Shown: in pieces, positions 17,085 to 25,229 of the stretch
Layout of the letters: each line of letters opens with the position of its first letter
Numbering within the stretch: the stretch's first letter is position 1
Source: Kineosporia sp. NBRC 101731
Lineage (GTDB): Bacteria; Actinomycetota; Actinomycetes; Actinomycetales; Kineosporiaceae
Assembly (NCBI RefSeq): GCF_030269305.1
Contig: NZ_BSTC01000010.1
Coordinates: 248,001 to 312,000 of the forward strand
Reading direction: 5' to 3'
DNA length: 64,000 bases
Program-made: the position numbers and the translations under genes
The notes under the pieces: generated by a model
What the model was told of the DNA's origin: nothing
The model's input: the letters and a program-made list of their open reading frames with translations, nothing else
Databases searched by the model: none

Positions 17085-19880
17085 GTGACGTCGCCCGCCG
17101 AACGTTTTGCCGCGGCACGAAAGCGCGCTGAGGAGAGCAAAACACCGCTCTCGCGCTTCCGCGGCAAGTACCCCTTCGATCTCGACGGGTTCCAGCTGGA
17201 CGCCTGTGCGGCGCTCGCCGACGGTCGCGGCGTGCTGGTGGCCGCCCCCACCGGATCGGGCAAGACCGTCGTCGGTGAGTTCGCCGTCTTCCTGGCCATG
17301 GACTCGGGCCGCAAGGCGTTCTACACCACGCCGATCAAGGCCCTGAGCAACCAGAAGTACGCCGATCTCGCCCGCATGCACGGGGCCGAGAACGTGGGTC
17401 TGCTCACCGGTGACACAGCCATCAACGCCGACGCCCCCGTGGTCGTGATGACCACGGAAGTGCTGCGCAACATGCTCTACGCGGACTCCCCGGCCCTCCA
17501 GGGCCTGGCCTACGTGGTCATGGACGAGGTGCACTACCTGGCCGACCGGTTCCGGGGCGCCGTCTGGGAAGAGGTGATCATCCACCTCCCCGACGACGTG
17601 CTGCTGGTGAGTCTCTCGGCCACCGTCAGCAACGCCGAGGAGTTCGGCGCCTGGCTGGACACCGTGCGCGGCAACACCGAGGTCGTGGTCTCCGAAGACC
17701 GGCCGGTGCCGCTGTGGCAGCACGTGATGGCCAATCGCCAGCTGTACGACCTGTTCGCCGAGAGTTCCTCGACCGACAACCTGAACCCGGAACTGCTGCA
17801 GATCACCCGCGACGCGAACCGGCGCGAGCGGCAGTTCCAGGGGGTGGGTGGCCGGCGCGGAGGGACGACGGCGGCCCGCGGGTCGAAGAGCCGGGGCACC
17901 TACACCCGGGGCGGCCAGCGTCGGCCCAGTGCGACGCCCAGCCGCGTCGAGGTCATCAACGCGCTCGACAGTGCCGGGCTGCTTCCGGCGATCAGCTTCA
18001 TCTTCAGCCGGGCCGGTTGCGACGCGGCGGTGCAGCAGTGCCTCTACGCGGGCCTTCGGCTCACCTCGCCGGAGGAACGCACCGAGATCCGGCACGTGGT
18101 CGAGTCGCGGACGGCGGACATCCCGGACGAGGACCTCTCGGTGCTCGGCTACTACGAGTGGGCCGAAGCGCTCTCGCGGGGCGTCGCCGCGCACCACGCC
18201 GGGCTGCTGCCGGCCTTCAAGGAGGTCGTCGAGGAGCTGTTCACCCGTGGTCTGGTGAAGGCGGTCTTCGCTACCGAGACGCTGGCGCTGGGCATCAACA
18301 TGCCCGCCCGCAGCGTGGTGCTGGAGAAGCTGGTCAAGTGGAACGGGGAGACCCACGCCGACATCACCCCGGGGGAGTACACCCAGCTGACGGGCCGGGC
18401 CGGGCGTCGTGGCATCGATGTCGAGGGCCACGCGGTGGTGCTCTGGCAGCCGGGCCTGGACCCGGAGGTGGTCGGTGGTCTGGCCTCGACCCGGACCTTC
18501 CCGCTGCGCTCCAGTTTCCGGCCCACCTACAACATGGCCGTGAACCTGGTCGGTCAGGTCGGGCGGTCCCGGGCCCGGGAGATCCTGGAGACGTCGTTCG
18601 CCCAGTTCCAGGCCGACCGTGCGGTGGTGGGCCTGGCCAAGCAGGCGCGTAAGCAGGAGGAGGCGCTCGAGGGGTACGCCGAGGCGATGGACTGTCACCT
18701 CGGTGACTTCCGCGAGTACGCGTCGTTGCGCCGCAAAATCGGGGAGCGCGAGACCCACCTGTCCCGCAGTGCTTCCCGCGACCGGCGCTCGGACGTGATC
18801 GGCTCGCTGGAGCGTCTGCGCCGCGGCGACGTGATCCGGGTGCCCGGTGGCCGCAAGCCCGGCTGGGCCGTGGTGCTGGACCCGGGCGTCGGCGGTGGCG
18901 ACAGCCTCGAGGGCCCGCGCCCGTCGATCCTCTCGATCGAGCGCCAGGTGCGCCGGCTCTCGCTGATGGACGTACCCGTCCCGGTCGAGGCGACCACGCG
19001 TATCACCGTGCCGAAGAACTTCAACGGCCGGGACGCCACTGCCCGCCGCGACCTGGCGTCGTCGGTGCGCAACGCCCTGGGGGCTCTGCGGCACGACGAC
19101 GACGTCACGAAACGCCGTCCCAAGGGCAAGAAATCAGCAGCGGACGAGGACGAGGAGCTGAACCGGCTGCGGCGTCAGCTGCGTAGCCACCCCTGTCACG
19201 GCTGCGCCGAGCGCGAGGACCACGCCCGCTGGTCGGAGCGGTACTTCCGTCTCCGGCGCGAGACCGATGCGCTGGTGCGCCGGATCGAGGGACGCACCAA
19301 CACGATCGCGCGGGTCTTCGACCGGGTCTGCGACCTGCTCACCGAGCGCGGGTACCTGGCGGGCGACAAGGTGACGCCCGCGGGGGAGCAGCTGCGCCGG
19401 ATCTACTCGGAGTCGGACCTCCTGGTCTCCGAGTGCCTGCGCAAGGGCGTCTGGAAAGATCTCGACATGCCCGGTCTGGCGGCCGTGGTCAGTGCCGCCG
19501 TCTACCAGTCCCGTCGTGACGAGAAAGGGCTCAGCCCGAGGATTCCCCAGGGCGGGCCGACGCTGGCGCTGGACACCATGACCCGCATCTGGTCGGTGCT
19601 CGACGACGAGGAGCGCGCGCACAAGCTCGATGTCACGCCCGAGCCCGACCTGGGGCTGGCGTGGGCCATCCACCGCTGGGCGGGCGGCCAGCCGCTGCAG
19701 GCGGTGCTGCGTGACGCCGATCTGGCCGCGGGTGACTTCGTGCGGTGGTGCAAGCAGGTGATCGACCTGCTCGGCCAGATCGCCCAGGCCAGTGACGATC
19801 CCGCGCTGGTGCGCACGGCCCGGGCGGCGGTGGAGGCGATCAGCCGGGGCGTCGTGGCTTCCGGTCCGATGCGGGCCTGA
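17085..19880 (+). CDS. helY: Ski2/Mtr4-like DEAD-box RNA helicase HelY
   Basis: ATP-dependent helicase of superfamily 2, probably acting on RNA. 931 residues from GTG 17085, a start that removes 14 unneeded codons. Motifs: Q-like FDLDGFQLDAC, Walker A APTGSGKT (54-61), DEVHYLADRFRG (motif II DEVH), SATVSNAEEFGAWL (motif III), and TGRAGRRGID (motif VI). A low-complexity Arg/Gly insertion (about 265-285) separates the RecA lobes. The C-terminal half carries DSHCT-type helicase sequence with a CHGCAE Cys pair. The position after tatC is the same as in Mycobacterium. Confidence 0.93.
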   Translation: MTSPAERFAAARKRAEESKTPLSRFRGKYPFDLDGFQLDACAALADGRGVLVAAPTGSGKTVVGEFAVFLAMDSGRKAFYTTPIKALSNQKYADLARMHGAENVGLLTGDTAINADAPVVVMTTEVLRNMLYADSPALQGLAYVVMDEVHYLADRFRGAVWEEVIIHLPDDVLLVSLSATVSNAEEFGAWLDTVRGNTEVVVSEDRPVPLWQHVMANRQLYDLFAESSSTDNLNPELLQITRDANRRERQFQGVGGRRGGTTAARGSKSRGTYTRGGQRRPSATPSRVEVINALDSAGLLPAISFIFSRAGCDAAVQQCLYAGLRLTSPEERTEIRHVVESRTADIPDEDLSVLGYYEWAEALSRGVAAHHAGLLPAFKEVVEELFTRGLVKAVFATETLALGINMPARSVVLEKLVKWNGETHADITPGEYTQLTGRAGRRGIDVEGHAVVLWQPGLDPEVVGGLASTRTFPLRSSFRPTYNMAVNLVGQVGRSRAREILETSFAQFQADRAVVGLAKQARKQEEALEGYAEAMDCHLGDFREYASLRRKIGERETHLSRSASRDRRSDVIGSLERLRRGDVIRVPGGRKPGWAVVLDPGVGGGDSLEGPRPSILSIERQVRRLSLMDVPVPVEATTRITVPKNFNGRDATARRDLASSVRNALGALRHDDDVTKRRPKGKKSAADEDEELNRLRRQLRSHPCHGCAEREDHARWSERYFRLRRETDALVRRIEGRTNTIARVFDRVCDLLTERGYLAGDKVTPAGEQLRRIYSESDLLVSECLRKGVWKDLDMPGLAAVVSAAVYQSRRDEKGLSPRIPQGGPTLALDTMTRIWSVLDDEERAHKLDVTPEPDLGLAWAIHRWAGGQPLQAVLRDADLAAGDFVRWCKQVIDLLGQIAQASDDPALVRTARAAVEAISRGVVASGPMRA

Positions 19881-19923
19881 TGTGATCCTGATACACGCCT
19901 GAAAGGGCTAACTGCGGACTTAT

Positions 19924-19955
19924 CGGCCGGGCGGGTCAAGTGCACCGCCCGGCCG
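19924..19955 (+). terminator. Terminator after helY
   Basis: Perfect 11-bp GC-rich stem (19924-19934 with 19945-19955) with a 10-nt loop, 44 nt after the helY stop. Confidence 0.75.
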
Positions 19956-20026
19956 GTCCGGCCCGGGCACGATGGTGATCATGTCCGGGGGTTGCGCCGG
20001 ATCTGGCCGGGGGGAAGCGGTACATC

Positions 20027-20452
20027 ATGGAGTCGGACAGTTCTGGTGCGGGAGCGGTCGGCGGGATTCTCCTGCTGCTCTTCTTCGGGGTGGGCTTCGT
20101 GCTCTACTTCGTTCCGCTCATCGTCGCGGTCCTGCGCAAACACCCGCAGATCATGGCCATCGGCGTTCTGAACTTCCTGCTCGGCTGGACCATGATCGGC
20201 TGGGTGGGCGCGCTGGTGTGGGCCTTCGTTCAGCCCCAGCCGGCGATCAACCAGCAGTTCCAGCAGTTTCCGCCGCCGTACCCGCAGCATCCCCAGAACC
20301 CGCAGCATCCCCAGAACCCGCAGGGCCAGCCGTACCCGCCTCAGCAGCACCAGCAGTATCCGATCCAGGCGTCGTACCAGCCGCCGCCCCCCTCGTTCGG
20401 CCCGTCCGGAAACCCGGGGCAGCCGCCCTCACAGCCGCCCCGCGAACAGTGA
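20027..20452 (+). CDS. Superinfection-immunity-family membrane protein
   Basis: 141 residues with two transmembrane helices (about 9-36 and 44-66) forming the fold named after the T4 Imm superinfection immunity protein; the core YFVPLIVAVLRKHPQ...LNFLLGWTMIGWVGALVWA is characteristic. In bacterial chromosomes this family is widespread and not tied to prophages, and its cell role is unclear. The C-terminal half is a Pro/Gln-rich tail with a repeated PQHPQN unit. An ATG with GGGGAAGCGG upstream is chosen. The last 24 nt overlap the convergent kdd gene. Confidence 0.78.
   Translation: MESDSSGAGAVGGILLLLFFGVGFVLYFVPLIVAVLRKHPQIMAIGVLNFLLGWTMIGWVGALVWAFVQPQPAINQQFQQFPPPYPQHPQNPQHPQNPQGQPYPPQQHQQYPIQASYQPPPPSFGPSGNPGQPPSQPPREQ
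20285..20320 (+). repeat. 18-bp tandem duplication in the Pro/Gln tail
   Basis: Two identical 18-bp units (20285-20302, 20303-20320), each encoding one Gln-His-Pro-Gln-Asn-Pro copy in the superinfection-immunity-like protein. Confidence 0.85.
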
Positions 20453-21544
20453 GCGCACCCCCGGCGATCCGCGAAACTCCGTGAGTGCCAGCTCGGCGTG
20501 CCCGGCCGAGTAGCCGTTCCCGACGAGCATCGTGATGTCGGCGGCCAGCGCCTCGGCCCCGAGCGCCGCCGCGCTGAACGAGGTGGCCATCGAGAAGAAG
20601 ATGATCGTGCCCCGCTCGGCCGTGGCCAGCACCGCGCCGTGCTCGCAGCCCGGAACATCGACGCAGACCACCGTGACATCGGCCGGACCGCCTGCGGCGC
20701 GAACCTTCTCGGCCACCTGAACCGGATTGCGGGCGTCGGCCACCACCACCGCGGTGGCCAGCGGCTGGGCATCGAGACGGTTTGCGGCGAGCAGGGTTTC
20801 GCGTTCCTCGACCGACCGCACCACGCCGATCCGGTGAGTGGCCCCGGCCGACCGGGCCGCGGCCAGGGACAGGCTGCCACTCTTGCCGGCCGCCCCGATC
20901 ACGCACACCACGCTCGTTTTCGGGAGGGCACGGGAGCCGCCGCTCTCCCGTGACGGGTACCCGATCGTCATCCCCGGCCCGGCCGTTGAAGCCACCACCC
21001 GGGCCGTCAGCGACGGTGCCCCGCACACGTCGAAGACCGCCAGGGCCTGCGCGGCGGGCAGGTCATCGGGCAGCACCGCGGCGATCGAGCGGCCGAACAG
21101 GATCGCCCGGCCCGAGCACGGCACCTGCTCCGAGAGTCCGTCCCAGGCATCCAGATCGTCCAGCACCAGCGGTGTGCAGGTCAGCGACACCAGCGTCGCG
21201 ACCTTCTGACCCACGACGAGACCCAGGGGCGAGTCCGGGCCCACCTGTGCCACCGTCCCGATCAGCATGCCGCCCGAGCCGGTGACCGGATTGTGCATCT
21301 TCCCGCGCTCGCCGACGATCGAGCGCACGGCCTCACGCACCGCGGCGCCGTCGCCGTGCTCCTCCAGGAGCTGCCGGAAGCTGGCCGCGTCGAGATTCAG
21401 CCGCTCGACGTCGATGTGGACCTCGTCCGGGGCGAGTGGCCCGGAGGGGTCGAGTCGCCATGCGGCCTGTGGCAGAACTCCCTCCGGGGTGAGCACGCGG
21501 TGCAGTCCCAGTGGCGAGTGCGGCCCTGCTGCGAACATCGGCAT
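20429..21544 (-). CDS. kdd: L-erythro-3,5-diaminohexanoate dehydrogenase
   Basis: Catalyses NAD(P)-dependent oxidative deamination of 3,5-diaminohexanoate to 3-keto-5-aminohexanoate in lysine degradation. 371 residues: an N-terminal substrate domain (GPHSPLGLHRVLTPEGVLPQAAWRLD) and a Rossmann domain around 215-330 with VVCVIGAAGKSGSLSLAAARSAGA, a dinucleotide loop. Assignment rests on family resemblance and on the neighbours: kamA is divergent and 59 bp away, and kamDE and kal lie 8 kb downstream. GGGAGGA stands 8 nt before the ATG at 21544. Its end overlaps the convergent membrane gene by 24 nt. Confidence 0.85.
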   Translation of the reverse strand: MPMFAAGPHSPLGLHRVLTPEGVLPQAAWRLDPSGPLAPDEVHIDVERLNLDAASFRQLLEEHGDGAAVREAVRSIVGERGKMHNPVTGSGGMLIGTVAQVGPDSPLGLVVGQKVATLVSLTCTPLVLDDLDAWDGLSEQVPCSGRAILFGRSIAAVLPDDLPAAQALAVFDVCGAPSLTARVVASTAGPGMTIGYPSRESGGSRALPKTSVVCVIGAAGKSGSLSLAAARSAGATHRIGVVRSVEERETLLAANRLDAQPLATAVVVADARNPVQVAEKVRAAGGPADVTVVCVDVPGCEHGAVLATAERGTIIFFSMATSFSAAALGAEALAADITMLVGNGYSAGHAELALTEFRGSPGVRSLFAGRL

Positions 21545-21591
21545 GCTGAAAATCCTCCCGTAGAACTCTCCTCAGAGAGGAAATTCTTGCT

Positions 21592-21597
21592 TATTCT
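21592..21597 (+). promoter_or_regulatory. kamA -10 box, leaderless start
   Basis: TATTCT, 6 nt, then the kamA GTG at 21604. A CTCTC-N4-GAGAG inverted repeat at 21566-21579, between kdd and kamA, is a candidate regulator site. Confidence 0.45.
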
Positions 21598-21603
21598 CAA
21601 GGC

Positions 21604-22989
21604 GTGGCGGAACTCATGGCGTCAAAATCTTCGGCCGGCCGAACGGTGCAGCCTTACGAGTACCGGCGCCGTGAACTGGTCGAGCCCGACTGGACGCGGT
21701 TTCCGGGGTGGCGCACGGTGTCGGCGCAGGAGTTCTCGAGCGCCCAGTGGCAACGTTCGCACTGCGTGAAGTCGGTCAAGCAGCTGCACGAGGTGCTGGG
21801 TGATCTGGTGCCGGAGGAGTTCTACGCCGACCTGGCCCAGGATCAGCAGGACCACGCCACGATGTCGATGCTGCTCCCGCCCCAGATGCTGAACACCATG
21901 CTGACCGACGTGACCACGTCGTCCTCCATGTTCACCGACCCGGTGCGCCGCTACATGCTCCCGGTGGCCAGTGACCGCCTGGCCCACTGGCCGAGCCACC
22001 CCCGGGCGAGCCGGGATTCGCTGCACGAGCACGACATGTGGGTGGCTGAGGGGCTCACCCACCGTTACCCGACGAAGGTGCTGGCCGAGCTCGTCCCCAC
22101 CTGCCCGCAGTACTGCGGGCACTGCACCCGGATGGACCTCGTCGGCACGTCCACCCCGTCCGTGACGAAGCTGAAGCTGGCCGGCAAGCCGGTCGACCGG
22201 TACGCGGCCATGATCGACTACCTGCGGGGGCACCCACAGATCAGGGACGTCGTGGTCTCCGGGGGAGACGTCGCGAACGTTCCGTGGCGGCAATTGGAGT
22301 CGTTCCTGGACCAGCTGCTCCAGATCGAGTCGATCCGCGACATCCGGCTGGCCACCAAGGCACTGATGGGACTGCCCCAGCACTGGCTGCAGCCCGACGT
22401 GCTGGAGGGGATGCATCGGGTGGCGGTCCGGGCCCGGCGGCAGGGGGTGAGCCTGGCGGTCCACACGCACGTGAACACGGTGAACTCGCTGACCCCGGCG
22501 GTCGCTGCGGCGGCGAAGGCCCTGCTGGAGGCCGGCGTGCGGGACGTCCGCAATCAGGGGGTCCTGCTGCGCGGGGTGAACGACGCACCCGGGCAGTTGC
22601 TCGACCTCAGCTTCGCCCTGCTCGACGAGGCCATGATCACGCCGTACTACTTCTACATGTGCGACATGATCCCGGCCTCGGAACACTGGCGGCTGCCACT
22701 GTCCCGGGCCCAGGAACTCCAGCACGCGATCATGGGCTATCTACCCGGTTTCGCCACGCCCCGCATCGTCTGTGACGTTCCGTTCGTCGGTAAGCGCTGG
22801 GTGCACCAGGCCGAGAGCTACGACCCGGTGCGCGGTATCAGCACCTGGACGAAGAACTACCGCACGTCCATCGAGACCTGCGACGACCCGGGCACCGGCG
22901 ACTACGTCTACTACGACCCGATCGACACCCTGCCCACCGCCGGCCAGAGGTGGTGGGGCGATCAGATGGAGAGGGGCCGCGCCTCGTAG
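21604..22989 (+). CDS. kamA: Lysine 2,3-aminomutase KamA
   Basis: Radical SAM, PLP-dependent enzyme that moves the alpha-amino group of L-lysine to C3, giving beta-lysine. 461 residues. The iron-sulfur motif is CPQYCGHC, with Cys167, Cys171 and Cys174 as cluster ligands. SGGDVANVPWRQLE is the SAM-binding GGD region, and DVPFVGKRW near the C terminus carries the likely PLP lysine. The length is somewhat above the clostridial enzyme. GTG start, apparently leaderless. Divergent from kdd, and overlapping the convergent lrp gene by 28 nt. Confidence 0.92.
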   Translation: MAELMASKSSAGRTVQPYEYRRRELVEPDWTRFPGWRTVSAQEFSSAQWQRSHCVKSVKQLHEVLGDLVPEEFYADLAQDQQDHATMSMLLPPQMLNTMLTDVTTSSSMFTDPVRRYMLPVASDRLAHWPSHPRASRDSLHEHDMWVAEGLTHRYPTKVLAELVPTCPQYCGHCTRMDLVGTSTPSVTKLKLAGKPVDRYAAMIDYLRGHPQIRDVVVSGGDVANVPWRQLESFLDQLLQIESIRDIRLATKALMGLPQHWLQPDVLEGMHRVAVRARRQGVSLAVHTHVNTVNSLTPAVAAAAKALLEAGVRDVRNQGVLLRGVNDAPGQLLDLSFALLDEAMITPYYFYMCDMIPASEHWRLPLSRAQELQHAIMGYLPGFATPRIVCDVPFVGKRWVHQAESYDPVRGISTWTKNYRTSIETCDDPGTGDYVYYDPIDTLPTAGQRWWGDQMERGRAS

Positions 22990-23402
22990 GGGGTGGACAG
23001 CACGATCGTCGTCCGGGTGCGCACAGCGGCCACCGCGCGGATCCGGGCGAGCAGGCCCTCCAGGGCGGCCGGCGTGGCCACCCGCACCTTGAGCAAGTAG
23101 TTCTCGTCGCCGGCCACCGAGTAACAGGCCTCGATCTCGCTGATCGGCACGAGCCGCTCGGGAACGTCGTCGGGCGCCGCGTGGTCGAGCGGAGTCACCG
23201 AGACGAACGCGGTGAGCGGAAGGTCCACCGATTCGGACTGCACCACCGCCGTATAGCCCCGGATGATGCCACGCTGTTCAAGGCGCCGGACCCGCTGGTG
23301 TACCGCAGATGTGGACAAACCCGTCGCGCGGCCCAGATCAGTGAAACTCATCCGGCCGTCCTGGGAAAGCAGCCGTAAAATCTGTCGGTCGATCTCCTCC
23401 AT
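22962..23402 (-). CDS. Lrp/AsnC family regulator
   Basis: Amino-acid-responsive transcription regulator of 146 residues. An N-terminal winged helix (about 2-55, DRQILRLLSQDGRMSFTDLGRATGLSTSAVHQRV) is followed by a RAM effector domain (about 66-140) with CYSVAGDENYLLKV, the usual ligand-sensing strand. Next to kamA and kdd, lysine or a degradation intermediate is the likely effector (inference). The ATG follows a TAACGT box by 7 nt, and two CCTGTAAC copies overlap its promoter. Confidence 0.92.
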   Translation of the reverse strand: MEEIDRQILRLLSQDGRMSFTDLGRATGLSTSAVHQRVRRLEQRGIIRGYTAVVQSESVDLPLTAFVSVTPLDHAAPDDVPERLVPISEIEACYSVAGDENYLLKVRVATPAALEGLLARIRAVAAVRTRTTIVLSTPYEARPLSI

Positions 23403-23409
23403 CCGGCGA

Positions 23410-23433
23410 ACGTTACAGGCCGGAAGTTACAGG
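23410..23433 (-). promoter_or_regulatory. lrp promoter with direct repeats
   Basis: On the minus strand a TAACGT box (23415-23410) lies 7 nt before the ATG. Two CCTGTAAC copies (23433-23426 and 23419-23412, period 14 bp) span it, which could be an autoregulatory site. Confidence 0.4.
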
Positions 23434-23565
23434 TGGCACAGCGTTTGCTCTGCGATGTCACCACGTCGCAGAGCGTCACTCCGATGTACCAGTTGCGTGC
23501 GCGGTTGCCCGGCCGGACCTGCCTGGACCAGCCGGGACCTACCTGGACCTGGCAGGATCGTTCCC

Positions 23566-24522
23566 GTGCCCGTCACCTTTCCCGACCCCCGCCCCGAGCT
23601 GATGCTGCTCGACGCCGCGTCGCTCTACTTCCGGTCGTTCCACGGCGTGCCCGACACGTTCACCGCTCCCGACGGCACGGTCGTGAATGCGGTGCGGGGG
23701 TTCCTGGACTCGGTGGCCTACCTGGTCACGATGCGGGGGCCGCGCCGCCTGGTGGCCTGCTGGGACGAGGACTGGCGCCCGGCGTTCCGGGTCGAGGCGA
23801 TCCCCTCGTACAAGGCGCACCGGGTGGCGAATCCGCGCACCAACGAGGAAGAGGTGCCCGACCTGCTCACGCCCCAGGTGCCGCTGATCATCGAGGCGCT
23901 GTCACTGCTCGGCATCTGCCGGGCCGGTGCCGCCGGGTACGAGGCGGACGACGTGATCGGCACCCTCACGGCCCGGCAGGTCGCCGGGGGCCAGGGTCTG
24001 GTGGACGTGGTGACCGGCGACCGCGATCTGTTCCAGTTGGCTAACGACGCGGCCCGAGTGCGGGTGCTCTACGTCGGCAGGGGTGTGCGGCGGCTCGAGA
24101 TCGTCGATCAGGAATGGCTTTCGGGTAAGTACGGGGTCGGTACCGGGCAGATGTACGCCGAGATGGCCACGCTGCGCGGAGACCCGAGCGACGGTCTGCC
24201 CGGCGTCGCCGGCATCGGGGAGAAGACCGCCGCGAGCATGCTCAACCGGTTCGGCACCCTGAGCGCGTTGCGTGCGGCCGCGGCCGATCCGGCGTCGGAC
24301 CTCTCACCCGGCCAGCGCAAGAAGATCGTCGAGGCCTCCGCCTATCTCGACGCCGCCCCGGCCGTGGTCACGGTCGCCCCCGACGCACCGATCCCGGGTC
24401 TGGACGACGCCCTGCCCGACACCCCGCCCGACCACGACGCACTCCTGGCGTTCGCGGAGAAATGGGGTGTGTCCAGCAGTGTTTCGCGGGTGGTGCAGGC
24501 GATGACGAAGGCTGCCCGGTAG
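23566..24522 (+). CDS. 5'-3' exonuclease (flap endonuclease-like)
   Basis: 318-residue stand-alone relative of the DNA polymerase I 5' nuclease domain, cutting 5' flaps and RNA primers. Metal-binding acidic residues are visible in LMLLDAASLYFRSFHG (start), ACWDEDWRPAFR, GYEADDVIGTL, VTGDRDLFQL and GDPSDGLPGVAGIGEKTA; the last is the helix-hairpin-helix. GTG 23566 comes 7 nt after CAGGAT and starts right before the first nuclease strand. The open frame back to 23263 is antisense to lrp and is rejected. The gene ends 3 nt from a convergent gene. Confidence 0.92.
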   Translation: MPVTFPDPRPELMLLDAASLYFRSFHGVPDTFTAPDGTVVNAVRGFLDSVAYLVTMRGPRRLVACWDEDWRPAFRVEAIPSYKAHRVANPRTNEEEVPDLLTPQVPLIIEALSLLGICRAGAAGYEADDVIGTLTARQVAGGQGLVDVVTGDRDLFQLANDAARVRVLYVGRGVRRLEIVDQEWLSGKYGVGTGQMYAEMATLRGDPSDGLPGVAGIGEKTAASMLNRFGTLSALRAAAADPASDLSPGQRKKIVEASAYLDAAPAVVTVAPDAPIPGLDDALPDTPPDHDALLAFAEKWGVSSSVSRVVQAMTKAAR

Positions 24523-24525
24523 CAC

Positions 24526-25080
24526 TCAGCCCTCGGCGAAGAGCTCGGCCTGCCGGTTGAGCATCCGCAGCACCCCGAGCACGGCCACGGTGAGTTCATC
24601 GATGTCGTCGATCTCGCTGAGCGGCTCCCGGCCGAAGGGCTCACCGGCGATCAGCCGGTTCAGCCACCGGGACTCGCGCTGGGGCAGGCGGAATTCCGAG
24701 CCGATGTCGTTCAGGGCGGCCCGGACAACCGCCGCCACCATCGGCTCGGAGGCCTCGGACAGCAGGAGCTCGGCCCGCGCGAGCCAGCCCGAATCTCCCT
24801 CGGCGGCGAGCTCGACCTCGTCGCTGAACTGCGTCGACACCTCCAGCTCGAGCCACCAGACGGCCGGCCGGATCTTCTCGAACTCGTCGTAGGGCAGGTG
24901 CAGTGCCCGTTCCACGAGGGCGCGGGCCCGGACTTCGTCGCCCTCTTGCAGCCGCGCGACGGCCTTGTCCAGCAGATTACCCGCAGCCTCTTGCAGGGCT
25001 TCGGACGTCTCTCCCAGCAGCGCGCCCGAGGCCCGCCGGGTGACGTTGAGACTGCGCTCGGCGCGCCCGGTTTCGATCAC
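24526..25080 (-). CDS. Hypothetical protein, alpha-helical
   Basis: 184-residue soluble protein that I do not recognise. It appears almost entirely helical, acidic, and rich in Glu/Leu/Ala. A TPR-like helix pair runs at about 30-80 (ALQEAAGNLLDKAVARLQEGDEV, ARALVERALHLPYDEFEK). There is no signal peptide, Cys motif or catalytic signature. Convergent with the exonuclease gene (3-nt gap) and divergent from the broken mannosidase. Clean codon usage and clear ends support it being a real gene. Confidence 0.65.
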   Translation of the reverse strand: MIETGRAERSLNVTRRASGALLGETSEALQEAAGNLLDKAVARLQEGDEVRARALVERALHLPYDEFEKIRPAVWWLELEVSTQFSDEVELAAEGDSGWLARAELLLSEASEPMVAAVVRAALNDIGSEFRLPQRESRWLNRLIAGEPFGREPLSEIDDIDELTVAVLGVLRMLNRQAELFAEG

Positions 25081-25229
25081 CAGAAGACTCCGCTCAGATC
25101 GGCGAATCCGGATCAGCGCGCCACTGCCCTGATCTCAAGGGTCGGTCGACAACCAGCCTATCCGCGAAAGACCACCCACCGTCGCACCGGAAATTGATCT
25201 TCAGTACCCCGCCCGGTCGGGTGATCGCC

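Noticed and set aside
20027-20452. Possible prophage marker (superinfection immunity family)
   Set aside because: No phage structural, integrase or lysis gene is nearby, and the family is common as a chromosomal gene in bacteria.
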